Source of the DNA: Anaerolineales bacterium
Lineage (GTDB): Bacteria > Chloroflexota > Anaerolineae > Anaerolineales > DRMV01
DNA: 6,368 nucleotides
Direction: 5' to 3'
Assembly: GCA_015491595.1 (NCBI GenBank)
Contig: WFVP01000365.1
Coordinates: 1 to 6,368, forward strand
Numbering within the stretch: the first letter of the stretch is position 1; each line of letters starts with the position of its first letter. Positions 1-5,519 of the stretch are shown one piece after another. The position numbers were made by a program, and so were the translations under genes. Below the pieces are notes generated by a model, which was not told where the DNA came from, ran no database searches, and was given only the letters and a program-made list of their open reading frames with translations.

Positions 1-965
1 AGATGCGCAGGCCATCCTCCAGGCGGGTCAGGACGCGGGCCCGCGTCCTGCAAAAACGCGTACGCCGCGTCCAGGGCCGCTTCCCACGGGACCCCCAGGG
101 CCACCAGCAGGGCCGCCAGCGGATGCACGGCTGCGGGCTTCATGACCGCCTCGTAGTTCAGGTCCCGACCTTCTGCCCAAAAAGCCAGGTGACCCTGTCC
201 CAAAACCGGTGCGTGGGGAAGACCCACCCGCTCCAGGGCCAGTTCGGCCTCCGGGGGATACCCCATCCCCGCCTGGGGCGGCCGGGTCGGACGTCGGGTG
301 AAGACCGTCAGCCGCCAGCGCCCTGAACGATGACCCGCCCACAACGCGGCCGCACTCTCGGGAGAAAGCAAGGCACGGTCCTCCTGGGCCAGCAGGGAAG
401 GCGTGGCTACCCGAGCCGGCACGCCGTAGGTTTCTTCAAAACCTCGCGAACCCAGGGCGTAGTTCTGAAAGATGAAGGTGGTCGGGGCATGGACCACATC
501 GCGCGTCCCGTTCAGGAGCCCCTCGGCCCAGGACGTACGGGCCAGCCGGGGGAACGGCGTTTCCTCGGGACGTTCCTGCAAGGCCAGGTAAAGGGCCTGG
601 GCAGGCTCCATGTCCTCACGAAGGAACGGGACGACGAGCGCAGGAACCTCCCGAAAAGGTCCGGAATGCACGCCGATGCGTCGGGTTGGGGGACGGGCGT
701 CCACCGGGGGGAAGAGATGGGACGGCAAATCCTCCGGCCCATAATGGCGCAGGAAGGCCTCCACGACCCAGGCCAGCATCAGGGGTACCATATCCCATTC
801 GCTGGTGATGCCAAAGGCCTCGAAGGCGGCCATATCGCCCTCATCGGGCAGCGGGGCCCGCCAGCCCCATTGCTCGTAAAACCAGGCCACCGTAGCCCGG
901 GTCGAGACCCGGTAGCCCCGGGGTTCTACCAACACGCCGTCCAGGTCCAGCAAGAGCACCCTCAT
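1..965 (-). CDS. HAD-superfamily hydrolase, C-terminus cut by the window edge
   Basis: The frame is open from ATG at 965 to base 1 (321 complete codons, no stop), so the 3' end lies outside. The start MRVLLLDLDGV carries HAD motif I: D7 would be the nucleophile and D9 the general acid/base. A plausible motif II is the strand LTVFTRRP with T223, and a plausible motif III is K276 in VMKPAAVHPL followed by a helix ending ALGV. Motif IV acidic residues are not evident in the visible part. The roughly 215 residues between motifs I and II imply a large cap insertion, so this is not a minimal capless phosphatase. Its ATG overlaps the hisE stop (ATGA), indicating translational coupling and shared transcription with the histidine genes. 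No independent ribosome binding site sits at good spacing. Family membership is fairly sure; the substrate is unknown. Histidinol phosphate is suggested only by the neighbourhood. Confidence 0.82.
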   Translation of the reverse strand, partial: MRVLLLDLDGVLVEPRGYRVSTRATVAWFYEQWGWRAPLPDEGDMAAFEAFGITSEWDMVPLMLAWVVEAFLRHYGPEDLPSHLFPPVDARPPTRRIGVHSGPFREVPALVVPFLREDMEPAQALYLALQERPEETPFPRLARTSWAEGLLNGTRDVVHAPTTFIFQNYALGSRGFEETYGVPARVATPSLLAQEDRALLSPESAAALWAGHRSGRWRLTVFTRRPTRPPQAGMGYPPEAELALERVGLPHAPVLGQGHLAFWAEGRDLNYEAVMKPAAVHPLAALLVALGVPWEAALDAAYAFLQDAGPRPDPPGGWPAH

Positions 966-1240
966 CGCCGCCGTCGCTCCAATTCCTGGGCGATGCGCTC
1001 CAGGGGAATGCCACGAGCCACCAGCAGGACCAATACATGGTAGGTCAGGTCGGCCACTTCTTCGACCAGCCGCTGGTCGTCCTGGTACTGGGCCGCTAAA
1101 AGCACCTCGATGACCTCCTCCCCGATTTTCTTGAGGATTTCCGTCTGGCCCTGAGCCAACAGACGGGCGGTGTAGGATTCGGGGCGAGGGTGTTCCTTGC
1201 GGTCCTCCAGCACCCGATAGAGTTCGGTCAGGACATCCAT
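962..1240 (-). CDS. hisE: Phosphoribosyl-ATP pyrophosphatase HisE
   Basis: Hydrolyses phosphoribosyl-ATP to phosphoribosyl-AMP and pyrophosphate, the second step of histidine synthesis, in the cytoplasm. The 92-residue product is an all-alpha MazG-like protein with the family landmarks SYTARLL (22-28), KKIGEEVIEV (37-46; E41, E42 and E45 as likely metal ligands) and EEVADLTYH (60-68; E61 and D64), ending in an arginine-rich tail. I chose the ATG at 1240 because an AAAAGGAG ribosome binding site lies 7 bases upstream and the N-terminus MDVLTELYRVLEDRK fits family proteins. A 13-residue longer form from ATG at 1279, which overlaps the end of hisI by 8 bases, is possible but less likely. It is a stand-alone gene rather than a HisIE fusion. 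Its stop overlaps the next start as ATGA. Identification is very secure; the start is fairly secure. Confidence 0.93.
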   Translation of the reverse strand: MDVLTELYRVLEDRKEHPRPESYTARLLAQGQTEILKKIGEEVIEVLLAAQYQDDQRLVEEVADLTYHVLVLLVARGIPLERIAQELERRRR

Positions 1241-1247
1241 GGAACCG

Positions 1248-1255
1248 CTCCTTTT
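1248..1255 (-). promoter_or_regulatory. Ribosome binding site that decides the hisE start
   Basis: Read on the minus strand the sequence is AAAAGGAG, 7 bases before the ATG at 1240. It lies in the short gap after hisI and favours the 92-residue HisE over a start at 1279. Confidence 0.7.
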
Positions 1256-1271
1256 GGAAAAGAGGTGAAGC

Positions 1272-1658
1272 TCAGGCATCTTTTGCGGGACGGACGAGCA
1301 CCTGGGGGAAGGTGTCCCGCTCCCGCAACTCCCCCTGGGGAAAGGTGCGATAGAAACAGGCCGTGTGCCCGGTATGGCAGGCGGGCCCGCGCGGCTCGAC
1401 CAGTACCAAGAGGGTGTCGTTGTCGCAATCCACGCGAATTTCCACCACCCGCTGCGTGTTCCCCGAAATCGCCCCTTTATGCCACAAGGTGTTTCGGCTC
1501 CGGGACCAGAAATGGGTTTCCCCTGTCGCCAGGGTACGCTCCAGGGCTTCGCGATTCATATACGCCAGCATGAGGACCTGGCCCGTGCGCGCGTCCTGCA
1601 CAATCGCCGGCATCAGACCCTGCTCGTCAAAACGAAGGTCGTCCATGGAAAGGCCCAT
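1272..1658 (-). CDS. hisI: Phosphoribosyl-AMP cyclohydrolase HisI
   Basis: Opens the adenine ring of phosphoribosyl-AMP to give ProFAR, the third step of histidine synthesis; a cytoplasmic metalloenzyme. The 128-residue product shows the whole family pattern: GLMPAIVQD (14-22), [12 protein letters not shown] (28-39), the SRSR..LWHKG..SGN block (52-67), the metal-binding DCDND (77-81), and the zinc cysteines C78, C94 and C101 in [12 protein letters not shown]. The length matches the monofunctional enzyme. I chose ATG at 1658 because AGGAGG lies 5 bases upstream. An in-frame ATG at 1700 that overlaps the hisF stop (TGATG) would add 14 residues unlike the family and lacks a well-spaced binding site; ATG at 1646 is too far from the AGGAGG. 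It lies 41 bases after hisF and 31 bases before hisE, consistent with one transcript. Confidence 0.94.
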   Translation of the reverse strand: MGLSMDDLRFDEQGLMPAIVQDARTGQVLMLAYMNREALERTLATGETHFWSRSRNTLWHKGAISGNTQRVVEIRVDCDNDTLLVLVEPRGPACHTGHTACFYRTFPQGELRERDTFPQVLVRPAKDA

Positions 1659-1663
1659 GCCTT

Positions 1664-1669
1664 CCTCCT
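1664..1669 (-). promoter_or_regulatory. Ribosome binding site that decides the hisI start
   Basis: Minus-strand AGGAGG lies 5 bases before the ATG at 1658, inside a purine-rich run. It is the strongest such site in the left block and supports the 128-residue HisI. Confidence 0.7.
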
Positions 1670-1699
1670 CTTGCCTTCGAGTGAACTCGACCTCGGGCA

Positions 1700-2491
1700 T
1701 CAACCCGCAGAAACGGGCTCCACCAGCCGTACCGGGATGCCTTCTCGATGGAGATAGGCTTTGAGGTCGGGGATGGAGAGCACGCCATCGTGGAACAGGG
1801 AGGCCGCCAGGGCCGCATCGGCGCCTGCGTCCCGCAACACCTGGGCGAAGTGTTCGGGCTTGCCCGCACCTCCGGAGGCAATCACCGGCACCGAAACGGC
1901 CTCCACGATGGCCCTGGTGAGTTCCAGGTCGTACCCCTGCAACGTGCCGTCGGCATCGATGCTGGTCAGGAGAATCTCCCCCGCGCCTCGCCGTACCCCT
2001 TCCACGGCCCACTCCACCGCGTCCAAACCGGTGGGCACCCGACCACCGCTGATGTACACCTCCCAACGAGGCGGCTCGCCCGGGCCCGAAACCCGCTTGG
2101 CGTCGATGGCCAGCACAATGCACTGGCTTCCAAAGCGCTCCGCGGCTTCGGTGAGCAAATCCGGATGACGCACCGCGGCCGAGTTGACGCTCACTTTATC
2201 TGCACCCGCCAGGAGCAGTCGCCGAATGTCCTCCACGGTGCGAATGCCTCCGCCTACGGTAAAAGGCATGAAGACCTGCGCGGCCACGCGCGCGACCAAT
2301 TCCACCGTCGTTGCCCGCCCTTCGGGTGTGGCGGAGATGTCCAGGAAGACCAACTCGTCCGCGCCTTCGGCCTCGTACCGCCTGGCCTGCTCCACCGGGT
2401 CGCCCGCGTCCCGCAGGTTCACAAACTTCACCCCTTTGACCACGCGCCCGTCTCGAATATCCAGGCATGGAATGATGCGTTTCGCCAGCAT
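1700..2491 (-). CDS. hisF: Imidazole glycerol phosphate synthase cyclase subunit HisF
   Basis: With ammonia delivered by the glutaminase subunit HisH, HisF converts PRFAR to imidazole glycerol phosphate and AICAR (fifth step of histidine synthesis, with a link to purine synthesis). The 263-residue protein is a complete (beta/alpha)8 barrel of normal family length. It opens with [20 protein letters not shown], where D11 is one catalytic aspartate and K19 a conserved lysine; D130 in VLAIDAKR is the second. Phosphate-binding stretches are visible: [11 protein letters not shown] (79-89), KVSVNSAA, and the later TSIDADGT and [13 protein letters not shown]. It is the first gene of the leftward block. 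Its partner hisH is not adjacent in this window. A GGGAGAAAGGG purine stretch precedes the ATG. The stop TGA overlaps an ATG in the hisI frame, but hisI more likely starts at 1658. Confidence 0.96.
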   Translation of the reverse strand: MLAKRIIPCLDIRDGRVVKGVKFVNLRDAGDPVEQARRYEAEGADELVFLDISATPEGRATTVELVARVAAQVFMPFTVGGGIRTVEDIRRLLLAGADKVSVNSAAVRHPDLLTEAAERFGSQCIVLAIDAKRVSGPGEPPRWEVYISGGRVPTGLDAVEWAVEGVRRGAGEILLTSIDADGTLQGYDLELTRAIVEAVSVPVIASGGAGKPEHFAQVLRDAGADAALAASLFHDGVLSIPDLKAYLHREGIPVRLVEPVSAG

Positions 2492-2527
2492 GGACCCTTT
2501 CTCCCACCGGGGAAATGCGTTGCCCCT

Positions 2528-2533
2528 ATTGTA
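2528..2533 (-). promoter_or_regulatory. Possible -10 box for the hisF-hisI-hisE-HAD transcript
   Basis: On the minus strand this reads TACAAT, 36 bases before the hisF ATG. That would give a short leader of about 30 bases. No convincing -35 box is present at 16-18 bases, so this rests on one hexamer and its position. Confidence 0.3.
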
Positions 2534-2603
2534 CGCGCTTCTGGCGCCTTCGGTGGGGAGAATGTGGGACCTGCGAGGGAAAGGGACTCACGCAAATGCC
2601 ATC

Positions 2604-2632
2604 TTGCTCCCCCTCCCGAAAACTCGTACAAT
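2604..2632 (+). promoter_or_regulatory. Candidate sigma-70-type promoter for greA
   Basis: TTGCTC (2604-2609) and TACAAT (2627-2632) are separated by exactly 17 bases. The -10 matches consensus at 5 of 6 positions, the -35 at 3 of 6. Transcription would start near 2639, giving a leader of about 68 bases before the greA ATG. It lies in the divergent hisF/greA gap, where promoters for both directions are expected. Confidence 0.5.
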
Positions 2633-2706
2633 GGGGAAAGCCCCTCGCCCGGGAGAAATGGCGAGAAGTGGATGTGTTTTTGATTTTGGGTGACGGGAGG
2701 GAAACC

Positions 2707-3213
2707 ATGGCGCGGCGGAGTCGCAAGAACAACAACCAGAAGCCCACGTTCCATCTCACGCGTGAGGGATATGAGAAACTTCGACAGGAACTGGAATACC
2801 TGAAGACCGTCAAGCGAAAAGAACTGGCCGAACGTCTGCGCTCGGCGATTCAGATGGGGGACCTTTCGGAGAACGCGGACTACATTGCCACCAAAGAAGA
2901 GCAGGGGTTCGTTGAGGGGCGCATTCAAGAATTGGAAACCATTCTGCGCTACGCGGTCATCATCGACGAAACCACCCACAAGGACGTGGTCGATCTGGGG
3001 GCTCGGGTAACCATTCAGGAAGACGGCTATCCGCCGGAAACGTACCTCATCGTCGGTCCTACGGAGGCCGACCCGCACAACGGCAAAATCTCCCACGAAT
3101 CCCCCATGGGTCGAGCGCTTATCGGGAAACGAAAAGGCGAAGTGGTCACGGTGGAAACCCCCGCCGGCGCCATCCAGGTCAAAATCCTGGACATCTCCTA
3201 TGGAGCCCGTTGA
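2707..3213 (+). CDS. greA: Transcription elongation factor GreA
   Basis: Rescues backtracked RNA polymerase by entering the secondary channel and stimulating cleavage of the nascent RNA 3' end. The 168-residue product has the two Gre domains: an N-terminal antiparallel coiled coil (about 16-90, LTREGYEKLRQELEYLKTV onward) with the tip motif GDLSENADY, whose D52 and E55 match the Mg-coordinating acidic residues of Escherichia coli GreA (D41, E44), and a C-terminal FKBP-like domain with ESPMGRALIGKRKGEVV. The acidic tip argues for GreA rather than an anti-Gre homologue such as Gfh1. The start has GGAGG 6 bases upstream. The first 17 residues are basic and asparagine-rich (RRSRKNNNQK), about 11 longer than the E. 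coli N-terminus. It is probably transcribed alone, since a strong terminator follows about 100 bases after the stop. Confidence 0.95.
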   Translation: MARRSRKNNNQKPTFHLTREGYEKLRQELEYLKTVKRKELAERLRSAIQMGDLSENADYIATKEEQGFVEGRIQELETILRYAVIIDETTHKDVVDLGARVTIQEDGYPPETYLIVGPTEADPHNGKISHESPMGRALIGKRKGEVVTVETPAGAIQVKILDISYGAR

Positions 3214-3311
3214 ATGAGCCAACATCCTCATGACCTCTTCCTCGCGGCCGTATTATCCAAGCGCACCCTGGAGGCTCGACTCGGACGAAGCCATCCACCG
3301 GTGAATCTTTT

Positions 3312-3343
3312 CGGGGCGGCGACATATGTCGCCCCGTTTTTTT
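3312..3343 (+). terminator. Intrinsic (rho-independent) terminator after greA
   Basis: A 9-base-pair GC-rich stem, left arm 3312-3320 and right arm 3328-3336 with one G-U pair, closes a 7-base loop and is followed directly by seven T (3337-3343). An alternative register pairs GGCGAC with GTCGCC around ATAT. The orientation fits the end of the greA transcript. It ends only 22 bases before the ccmA start, so it could also act as an attenuator for ccmAB. Confidence 0.88.
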
Positions 3344-3365
3344 CTTTCCCGCAGGAGTACCCGAC

Positions 3366-4097
3366 ATGACATCGCTGATGGTGGACGTGCGCGGCTTGAT
3401 GAAACGCTTTGGATATCGCTGGGTCCTGCGCGGCCTGGACTGGACGGTGGAGTCGGGTCAGGTGGTGGTCCTTTTAGGGCCCAACGGAGCGGGCAAGACC
3501 ACCCTGCTCCGCATTCTGGCCACCCTCACCCGGTTCCAGGGTGGTCGCGTGCACGTGGCCGGTGCCCGTCTTCCCCAGGAAGCCACCCAGGCCCGGCAAC
3601 GCATCGGCTACCTGGGCCATGCCACCTTCCTGTATCCTGACTTGAGCGCGGAACAGAACCTGCGCTTCTTCGCCCGTTTGTACCAGGTGCCCGATGCCGA
3701 AACCCGCATCCATGCCCTGCTGGAACAGGTGGGTCTGCTCGCCCGGCGTCGGGACCCGGTGCGCACCTTCTCCCGGGGTATGCAGCAGCGCCTGGCCCTG
3801 GCCCGGGTGCTCCTCATTGACCCGCCATTGCTTCTCTTCGACGAACCCTTCACCGGCCTGGACCAGGAGGGCGCGGCGACGCTGACGGACATTCTGCACG
3901 AGTTGGCCCAACAAGGACGCACCCTGATCCTCACTTCCCACGACTTCCCCCGCGTGCTCCCCCTGGCCACGCGGTTCGACCTGCTTCACCGCGGGCGCAT
4001 CACCGCCTCGCTTCCCAACCACGGGCTCACCATCCAGACTTTGCAGGACTGGTACGACACCCACGTCACGACCCCTGTGCCTGAGGAGCGCGTATGA
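3366..4097 (+). CDS. ccmA: Heme-handling ABC transporter ATPase CcmA (cytochrome c biogenesis)
   Basis: ATP-binding subunit of the CcmAB complex. In system I cytochrome c maturation its ATPase activity is linked to release of heme-loaded CcmE. The 243-residue protein is one ABC domain: Walker A GPNGAGKT (38-45), signature-like FSRGMQQRLALAR (135-147), Walker B LLLFDE (155-160), D-loop TGLD (163-166) and switch histidine H192. The FSRGMQQR signature in place of LSGGQ is typical of CcmA and related short exporters. AGGAG lies 8 bases before the ATG; a second ATG at 3378 is possible. The final ATGA overlaps the ccmB start, so the two are co-translated. Without the permease neighbour it could be called only a generic ABC ATPase; with ccmB the assignment is good. 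No promoter is visible between the preceding terminator and the start. Confidence 0.88.
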   Translation: MTSLMVDVRGLMKRFGYRWVLRGLDWTVESGQVVVLLGPNGAGKTTLLRILATLTRFQGGRVHVAGARLPQEATQARQRIGYLGHATFLYPDLSAEQNLRFFARLYQVPDAETRIHALLEQVGLLARRRDPVRTFSRGMQQRLALARVLLIDPPLLLFDEPFTGLDQEGAATLTDILHELAQQGRTLILTSHDFPRVLPLATRFDLLHRGRITASLPNHGLTIQTLQDWYDTHVTTPVPEERV

Positions 4098-4777
4098 ACA
4101 CCGGAACCTCATTTTGGAAGGCCGCCTGGGCCGTCTTCCTCAAGGACCTGATTGCCGAATGGCGCAGTCGGGAAATCCTCACCGCGCAATGGACCTTCGC
4201 CCTGTTGGTCATTTTCATCTTCGACTTCGCCCTGGAATTCGACCCCCGGGCCCAGCAACGGGTGGCCGTGGGCGTGCTCTGGACCCTCTTCGCCTTCGCG
4301 GGCACCCTGGGACTGAACCGCTCCCTGAGCATGGAACGGGAGAATCAGTGCCTTGAGGGCCTCCTCCTGGCCCCGGTGGACCGGGGGGCGCTCTATTTGG
4401 GCAAAGCCCTGGCCAATTTGGTGTTCCTTTTCATCACCGCGGCCATCGTGATTCCCGTGTACAGCGCGCTGTACAACGTCTCCCTGCTGCACCCCGGTTT
4501 CCTTTTGGTGATCTTCCTGGGCTTCGTGGGCTACATCGCGGTGGGCACCCTCATCGCTACCATGACCGTTCAGGCCCGCACGCGCGACATCCTCCTCCCC
4601 CTCCTCCTCTTCCCCCTCATCCTGCCCATCATCGTGGCCGCGGTTCGGGCTTCTGAGGGGTTCCTGCTGGGGAACCCCTGGAGCGAAATCCGTACCTGGG
4701 TGAACCTCCTGGTGGTGTACAATATCCTGTTCGGAACGGCTTCCTTCCTGGCCTTCGATTTCGTCGTGGAGGGCTGA
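4094..4777 (+). CDS. ccmB: Heme exporter permease CcmB (cytochrome c biogenesis)
   Basis: Integral membrane partner of CcmA. The 227-residue protein has a cytoplasmic start (KDLIAEWRSREIL, 17-29) and about six membrane helices at 34-49, 57-76, 104-127, 134-158, 166-185 and 202-224, the usual CcmB count and length. The loop after helix 2 carries the family-like stretch RSLSMERENQCLEGLLLAPVD (76-96), which resembles the 'ERE..LEGLLLSP.DR' block of CcmB proteins. It overlaps ccmA by four bases (ATGA), so expression is coupled. No ccmC, ccmE or ccmF is present in the window. The remaining maturation genes would have to lie elsewhere, or the pair may serve another role. CcmB identification is good; the transported substrate of this family is itself debated. 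Confidence 0.87.
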   Translation: MNTGTSFWKAAWAVFLKDLIAEWRSREILTAQWTFALLVIFIFDFALEFDPRAQQRVAVGVLWTLFAFAGTLGLNRSLSMERENQCLEGLLLAPVDRGALYLGKALANLVFLFITAAIVIPVYSALYNVSLLHPGFLLVIFLGFVGYIAVGTLIATMTVQARTRDILLPLLLFPLILPIIVAAVRASEGFLLGNPWSEIRTWVNLLVVYNILFGTASFLAFDFVVEG

Positions 4778-4785
4778 AAAGCGGG

Positions 4786-4791
4786 TATAAT
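4786..4791 (+). promoter_or_regulatory. Possible -10 box (TATAAT) for the HD-domain gene
   Basis: A perfect TATAAT lies nine bases after the ccmB stop in GC-rich surroundings. Transcription would start near 4798 and give a leader of about 85 bases. No good -35 hexamer or extended -10 TG is seen, so an activator or alternative sigma factor may be needed, or the match may be chance. Confidence 0.45.
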
Positions 4792-4813
4792 AGAGGTACC
4801 ATCCCTGTCCGCT

Positions 4814-4833
4814 CTCCGGGACCCACCCCGGAG
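4814..4833 (+). other. Perfect hairpin in the leader of the HD-domain gene
   Basis: The arms CTCCGGG (4814-4820) and CCCGGAG (4827-4833) pair over 7 bases around the loop ACCCAC. No T run follows, so it is not an intrinsic terminator. It lies downstream of the TATAAT box and would be in the 5' UTR; it could stabilise the message or be a protein-binding site. The sequence also continues the region after ccmB, where it could protect that message's 3' end. Confidence 0.5.
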
Positions 4834-4882
4834 CCACACACCACAACGAAACATCACTCCCACATCGCGGAGGACCCGTGAC

Positions 4883-5464
4883 ATGAACCGCGAACAGGCA
4901 TGGGCCCTGGTGGAAGAATTCGTCAAAACCGACTCCCTCAAACGCCACCTTCTGGCCGTGGAAGCCTGCATGCGCTACTACGCGGAAAAATTTGGCGAGG
5001 ACCCAGACCTCTGGGGCATCACCGGTCTGTTGCACGATTTCGACTGGGAGATTCATCCCAACCTGGACGAACATCCCATCAAGGGCGTGGAGATTCTTCG
5101 TCAGCGGGGTGTACCCGAGGTCATCTGCCGGGCGATTTTGAGCCACGCGCCGGAACGCACGGGCATTCAGCCCGAAACCTTGATGGAGAAGACCCTGCGG
5201 GCTTGTGACGAACTCACCGGCCTCATCACCGCGGTGGTTCTGGTGCGGCCTTCCAAGTCCCTGTACGACCTCAAAGTCAAATCGGTCAAGAAGAAGTGGA
5301 AAGAGAAATCCTTCGCCGCGGGCGTACATCGAGAGGAAATTGAGGAAGCGGTCGAAGCCCTGGGCCTGGACTTGTGGGAGCACGTGGGGAACGTCATCGA
5401 AGCCATGCGTCGGGTGGCCCCCCAGTTGGGGTTGGACGGCTCCCTGGCCCAACAAACCAACTGA
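4883..5464 (+). CDS. HD-domain phosphohydrolase of unknown substrate
   Basis: A 193-residue cytoplasmic protein with the full HD-superfamily metal pattern: H22, the paired H51-D52 in GLLHDFDWE, H64 in DEHPIKG, H88 in AILSHAPE and D109 in RACDELTGLI. This arrangement (H...HD...H...H...D) predicts a metal-dependent phosphohydrolase, often acting on nucleotides or phosphate esters. A lysine-rich stretch (VKSVKKKWKEK) and a helical C-terminus follow, with no second domain. I recognise the fold but no characterised member. GGAGG lies 9 bases before the ATG. It starts 105 bases after ccmB, behind its own possible promoter and a hairpin leader, and precedes the CoA ligase gene by 55 bases, so it may share a transcript with that gene. 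No GGDEF-, RelA- or Cas-type partner accompanies it. Confidence 0.85.
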   Translation: MNREQAWALVEEFVKTDSLKRHLLAVEACMRYYAEKFGEDPDLWGITGLLHDFDWEIHPNLDEHPIKGVEILRQRGVPEVICRAILSHAPERTGIQPETLMEKTLRACDELTGLITAVVLVRPSKSLYDLKVKSVKKKWKEKSFAAGVHREEIEEAVEALGLDLWEHVGNVIEAMRRVAPQLGLDGSLAQQTN

Positions 5465-5507
5465 CGTGCAATGGCGGATAGCGGGAGGCGCATTTTCATC
5501 CTTCATG

Positions 5508-5515
5508 AGGAGGAG
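5508..5515 (+). promoter_or_regulatory. Ribosome binding site that decides the CoA ligase start
   Basis: AGGAGGAG lies 4 bases before the ATG at 5520. An in-frame ATG at 5505 overlaps the upstream edge of this site and has no spaced binding site of its own, so 5520 is preferred. Confidence 0.7.
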
Positions 5516-5519
5516 TCCG

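Noticed and set aside
1659..1700. A longer HisI starting at the ATG that overlaps the hisF stop (TGATG)
   Set aside because: The overlap could allow coupled translation, but the 14 extra residues ([14 protein letters not shown]) do not match the family N-terminus and cover the AGGAGG that serves the start at 1658.
1748..2683. A 311-codon open frame on the plus strand opposite hisF and its upstream region
   Set aside because: It lies almost entirely opposite the secure hisF gene, and its protein has no recognisable domain. It is an antisense shadow of GC-rich third positions.
2515..2706. An in-frame upstream ATG that would extend GreA by 64 residues and start with a CPYC...CGTC zinc-ribbon-like pattern
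   Set aside because: The two CxxC pairs are tempting, but the rest of the extension does not look like a folded domain, the candidate greA promoter lies inside it, and the ATG at 2707 has its own good ribosome binding site and gives a normal GreA.
3296..3303. The 8-base palindrome CACCGGTG before the greA terminator
   Set aside because: An 8-base palindrome is expected by chance in GC-rich DNA and no second copy or paired box accompanies it.
3214..3369. A 51-codon open frame that begins directly after the greA TGA in the same frame and ends overlapping the ccmA ATG
   Set aside because: It runs straight through the terminator stem and T run, has no ribosome binding site distinct from the end of greA, and resembles no known peptide. 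A real gene or stop-codon read-through would need conservation evidence.
4109..5506. A 465-codon open frame on the minus strand antisense to ccmB and the HD gene
   Set aside because: Its translation is low-complexity (Glu/Gly/His/Gln-rich where the sense strand encodes Leu-rich helices), resembles no family I know, and crosses two well-supported sense genes and the gap between them. GC-rich codon bias produces such shadows.
5465..5519. A possible promoter between the HD gene and the CoA ligase gene (CTGACG at 5461-5466)
   Set aside because: No -10-like hexamer lies at 15-19 bases from it; the gap shows only the ligase ribosome binding site.
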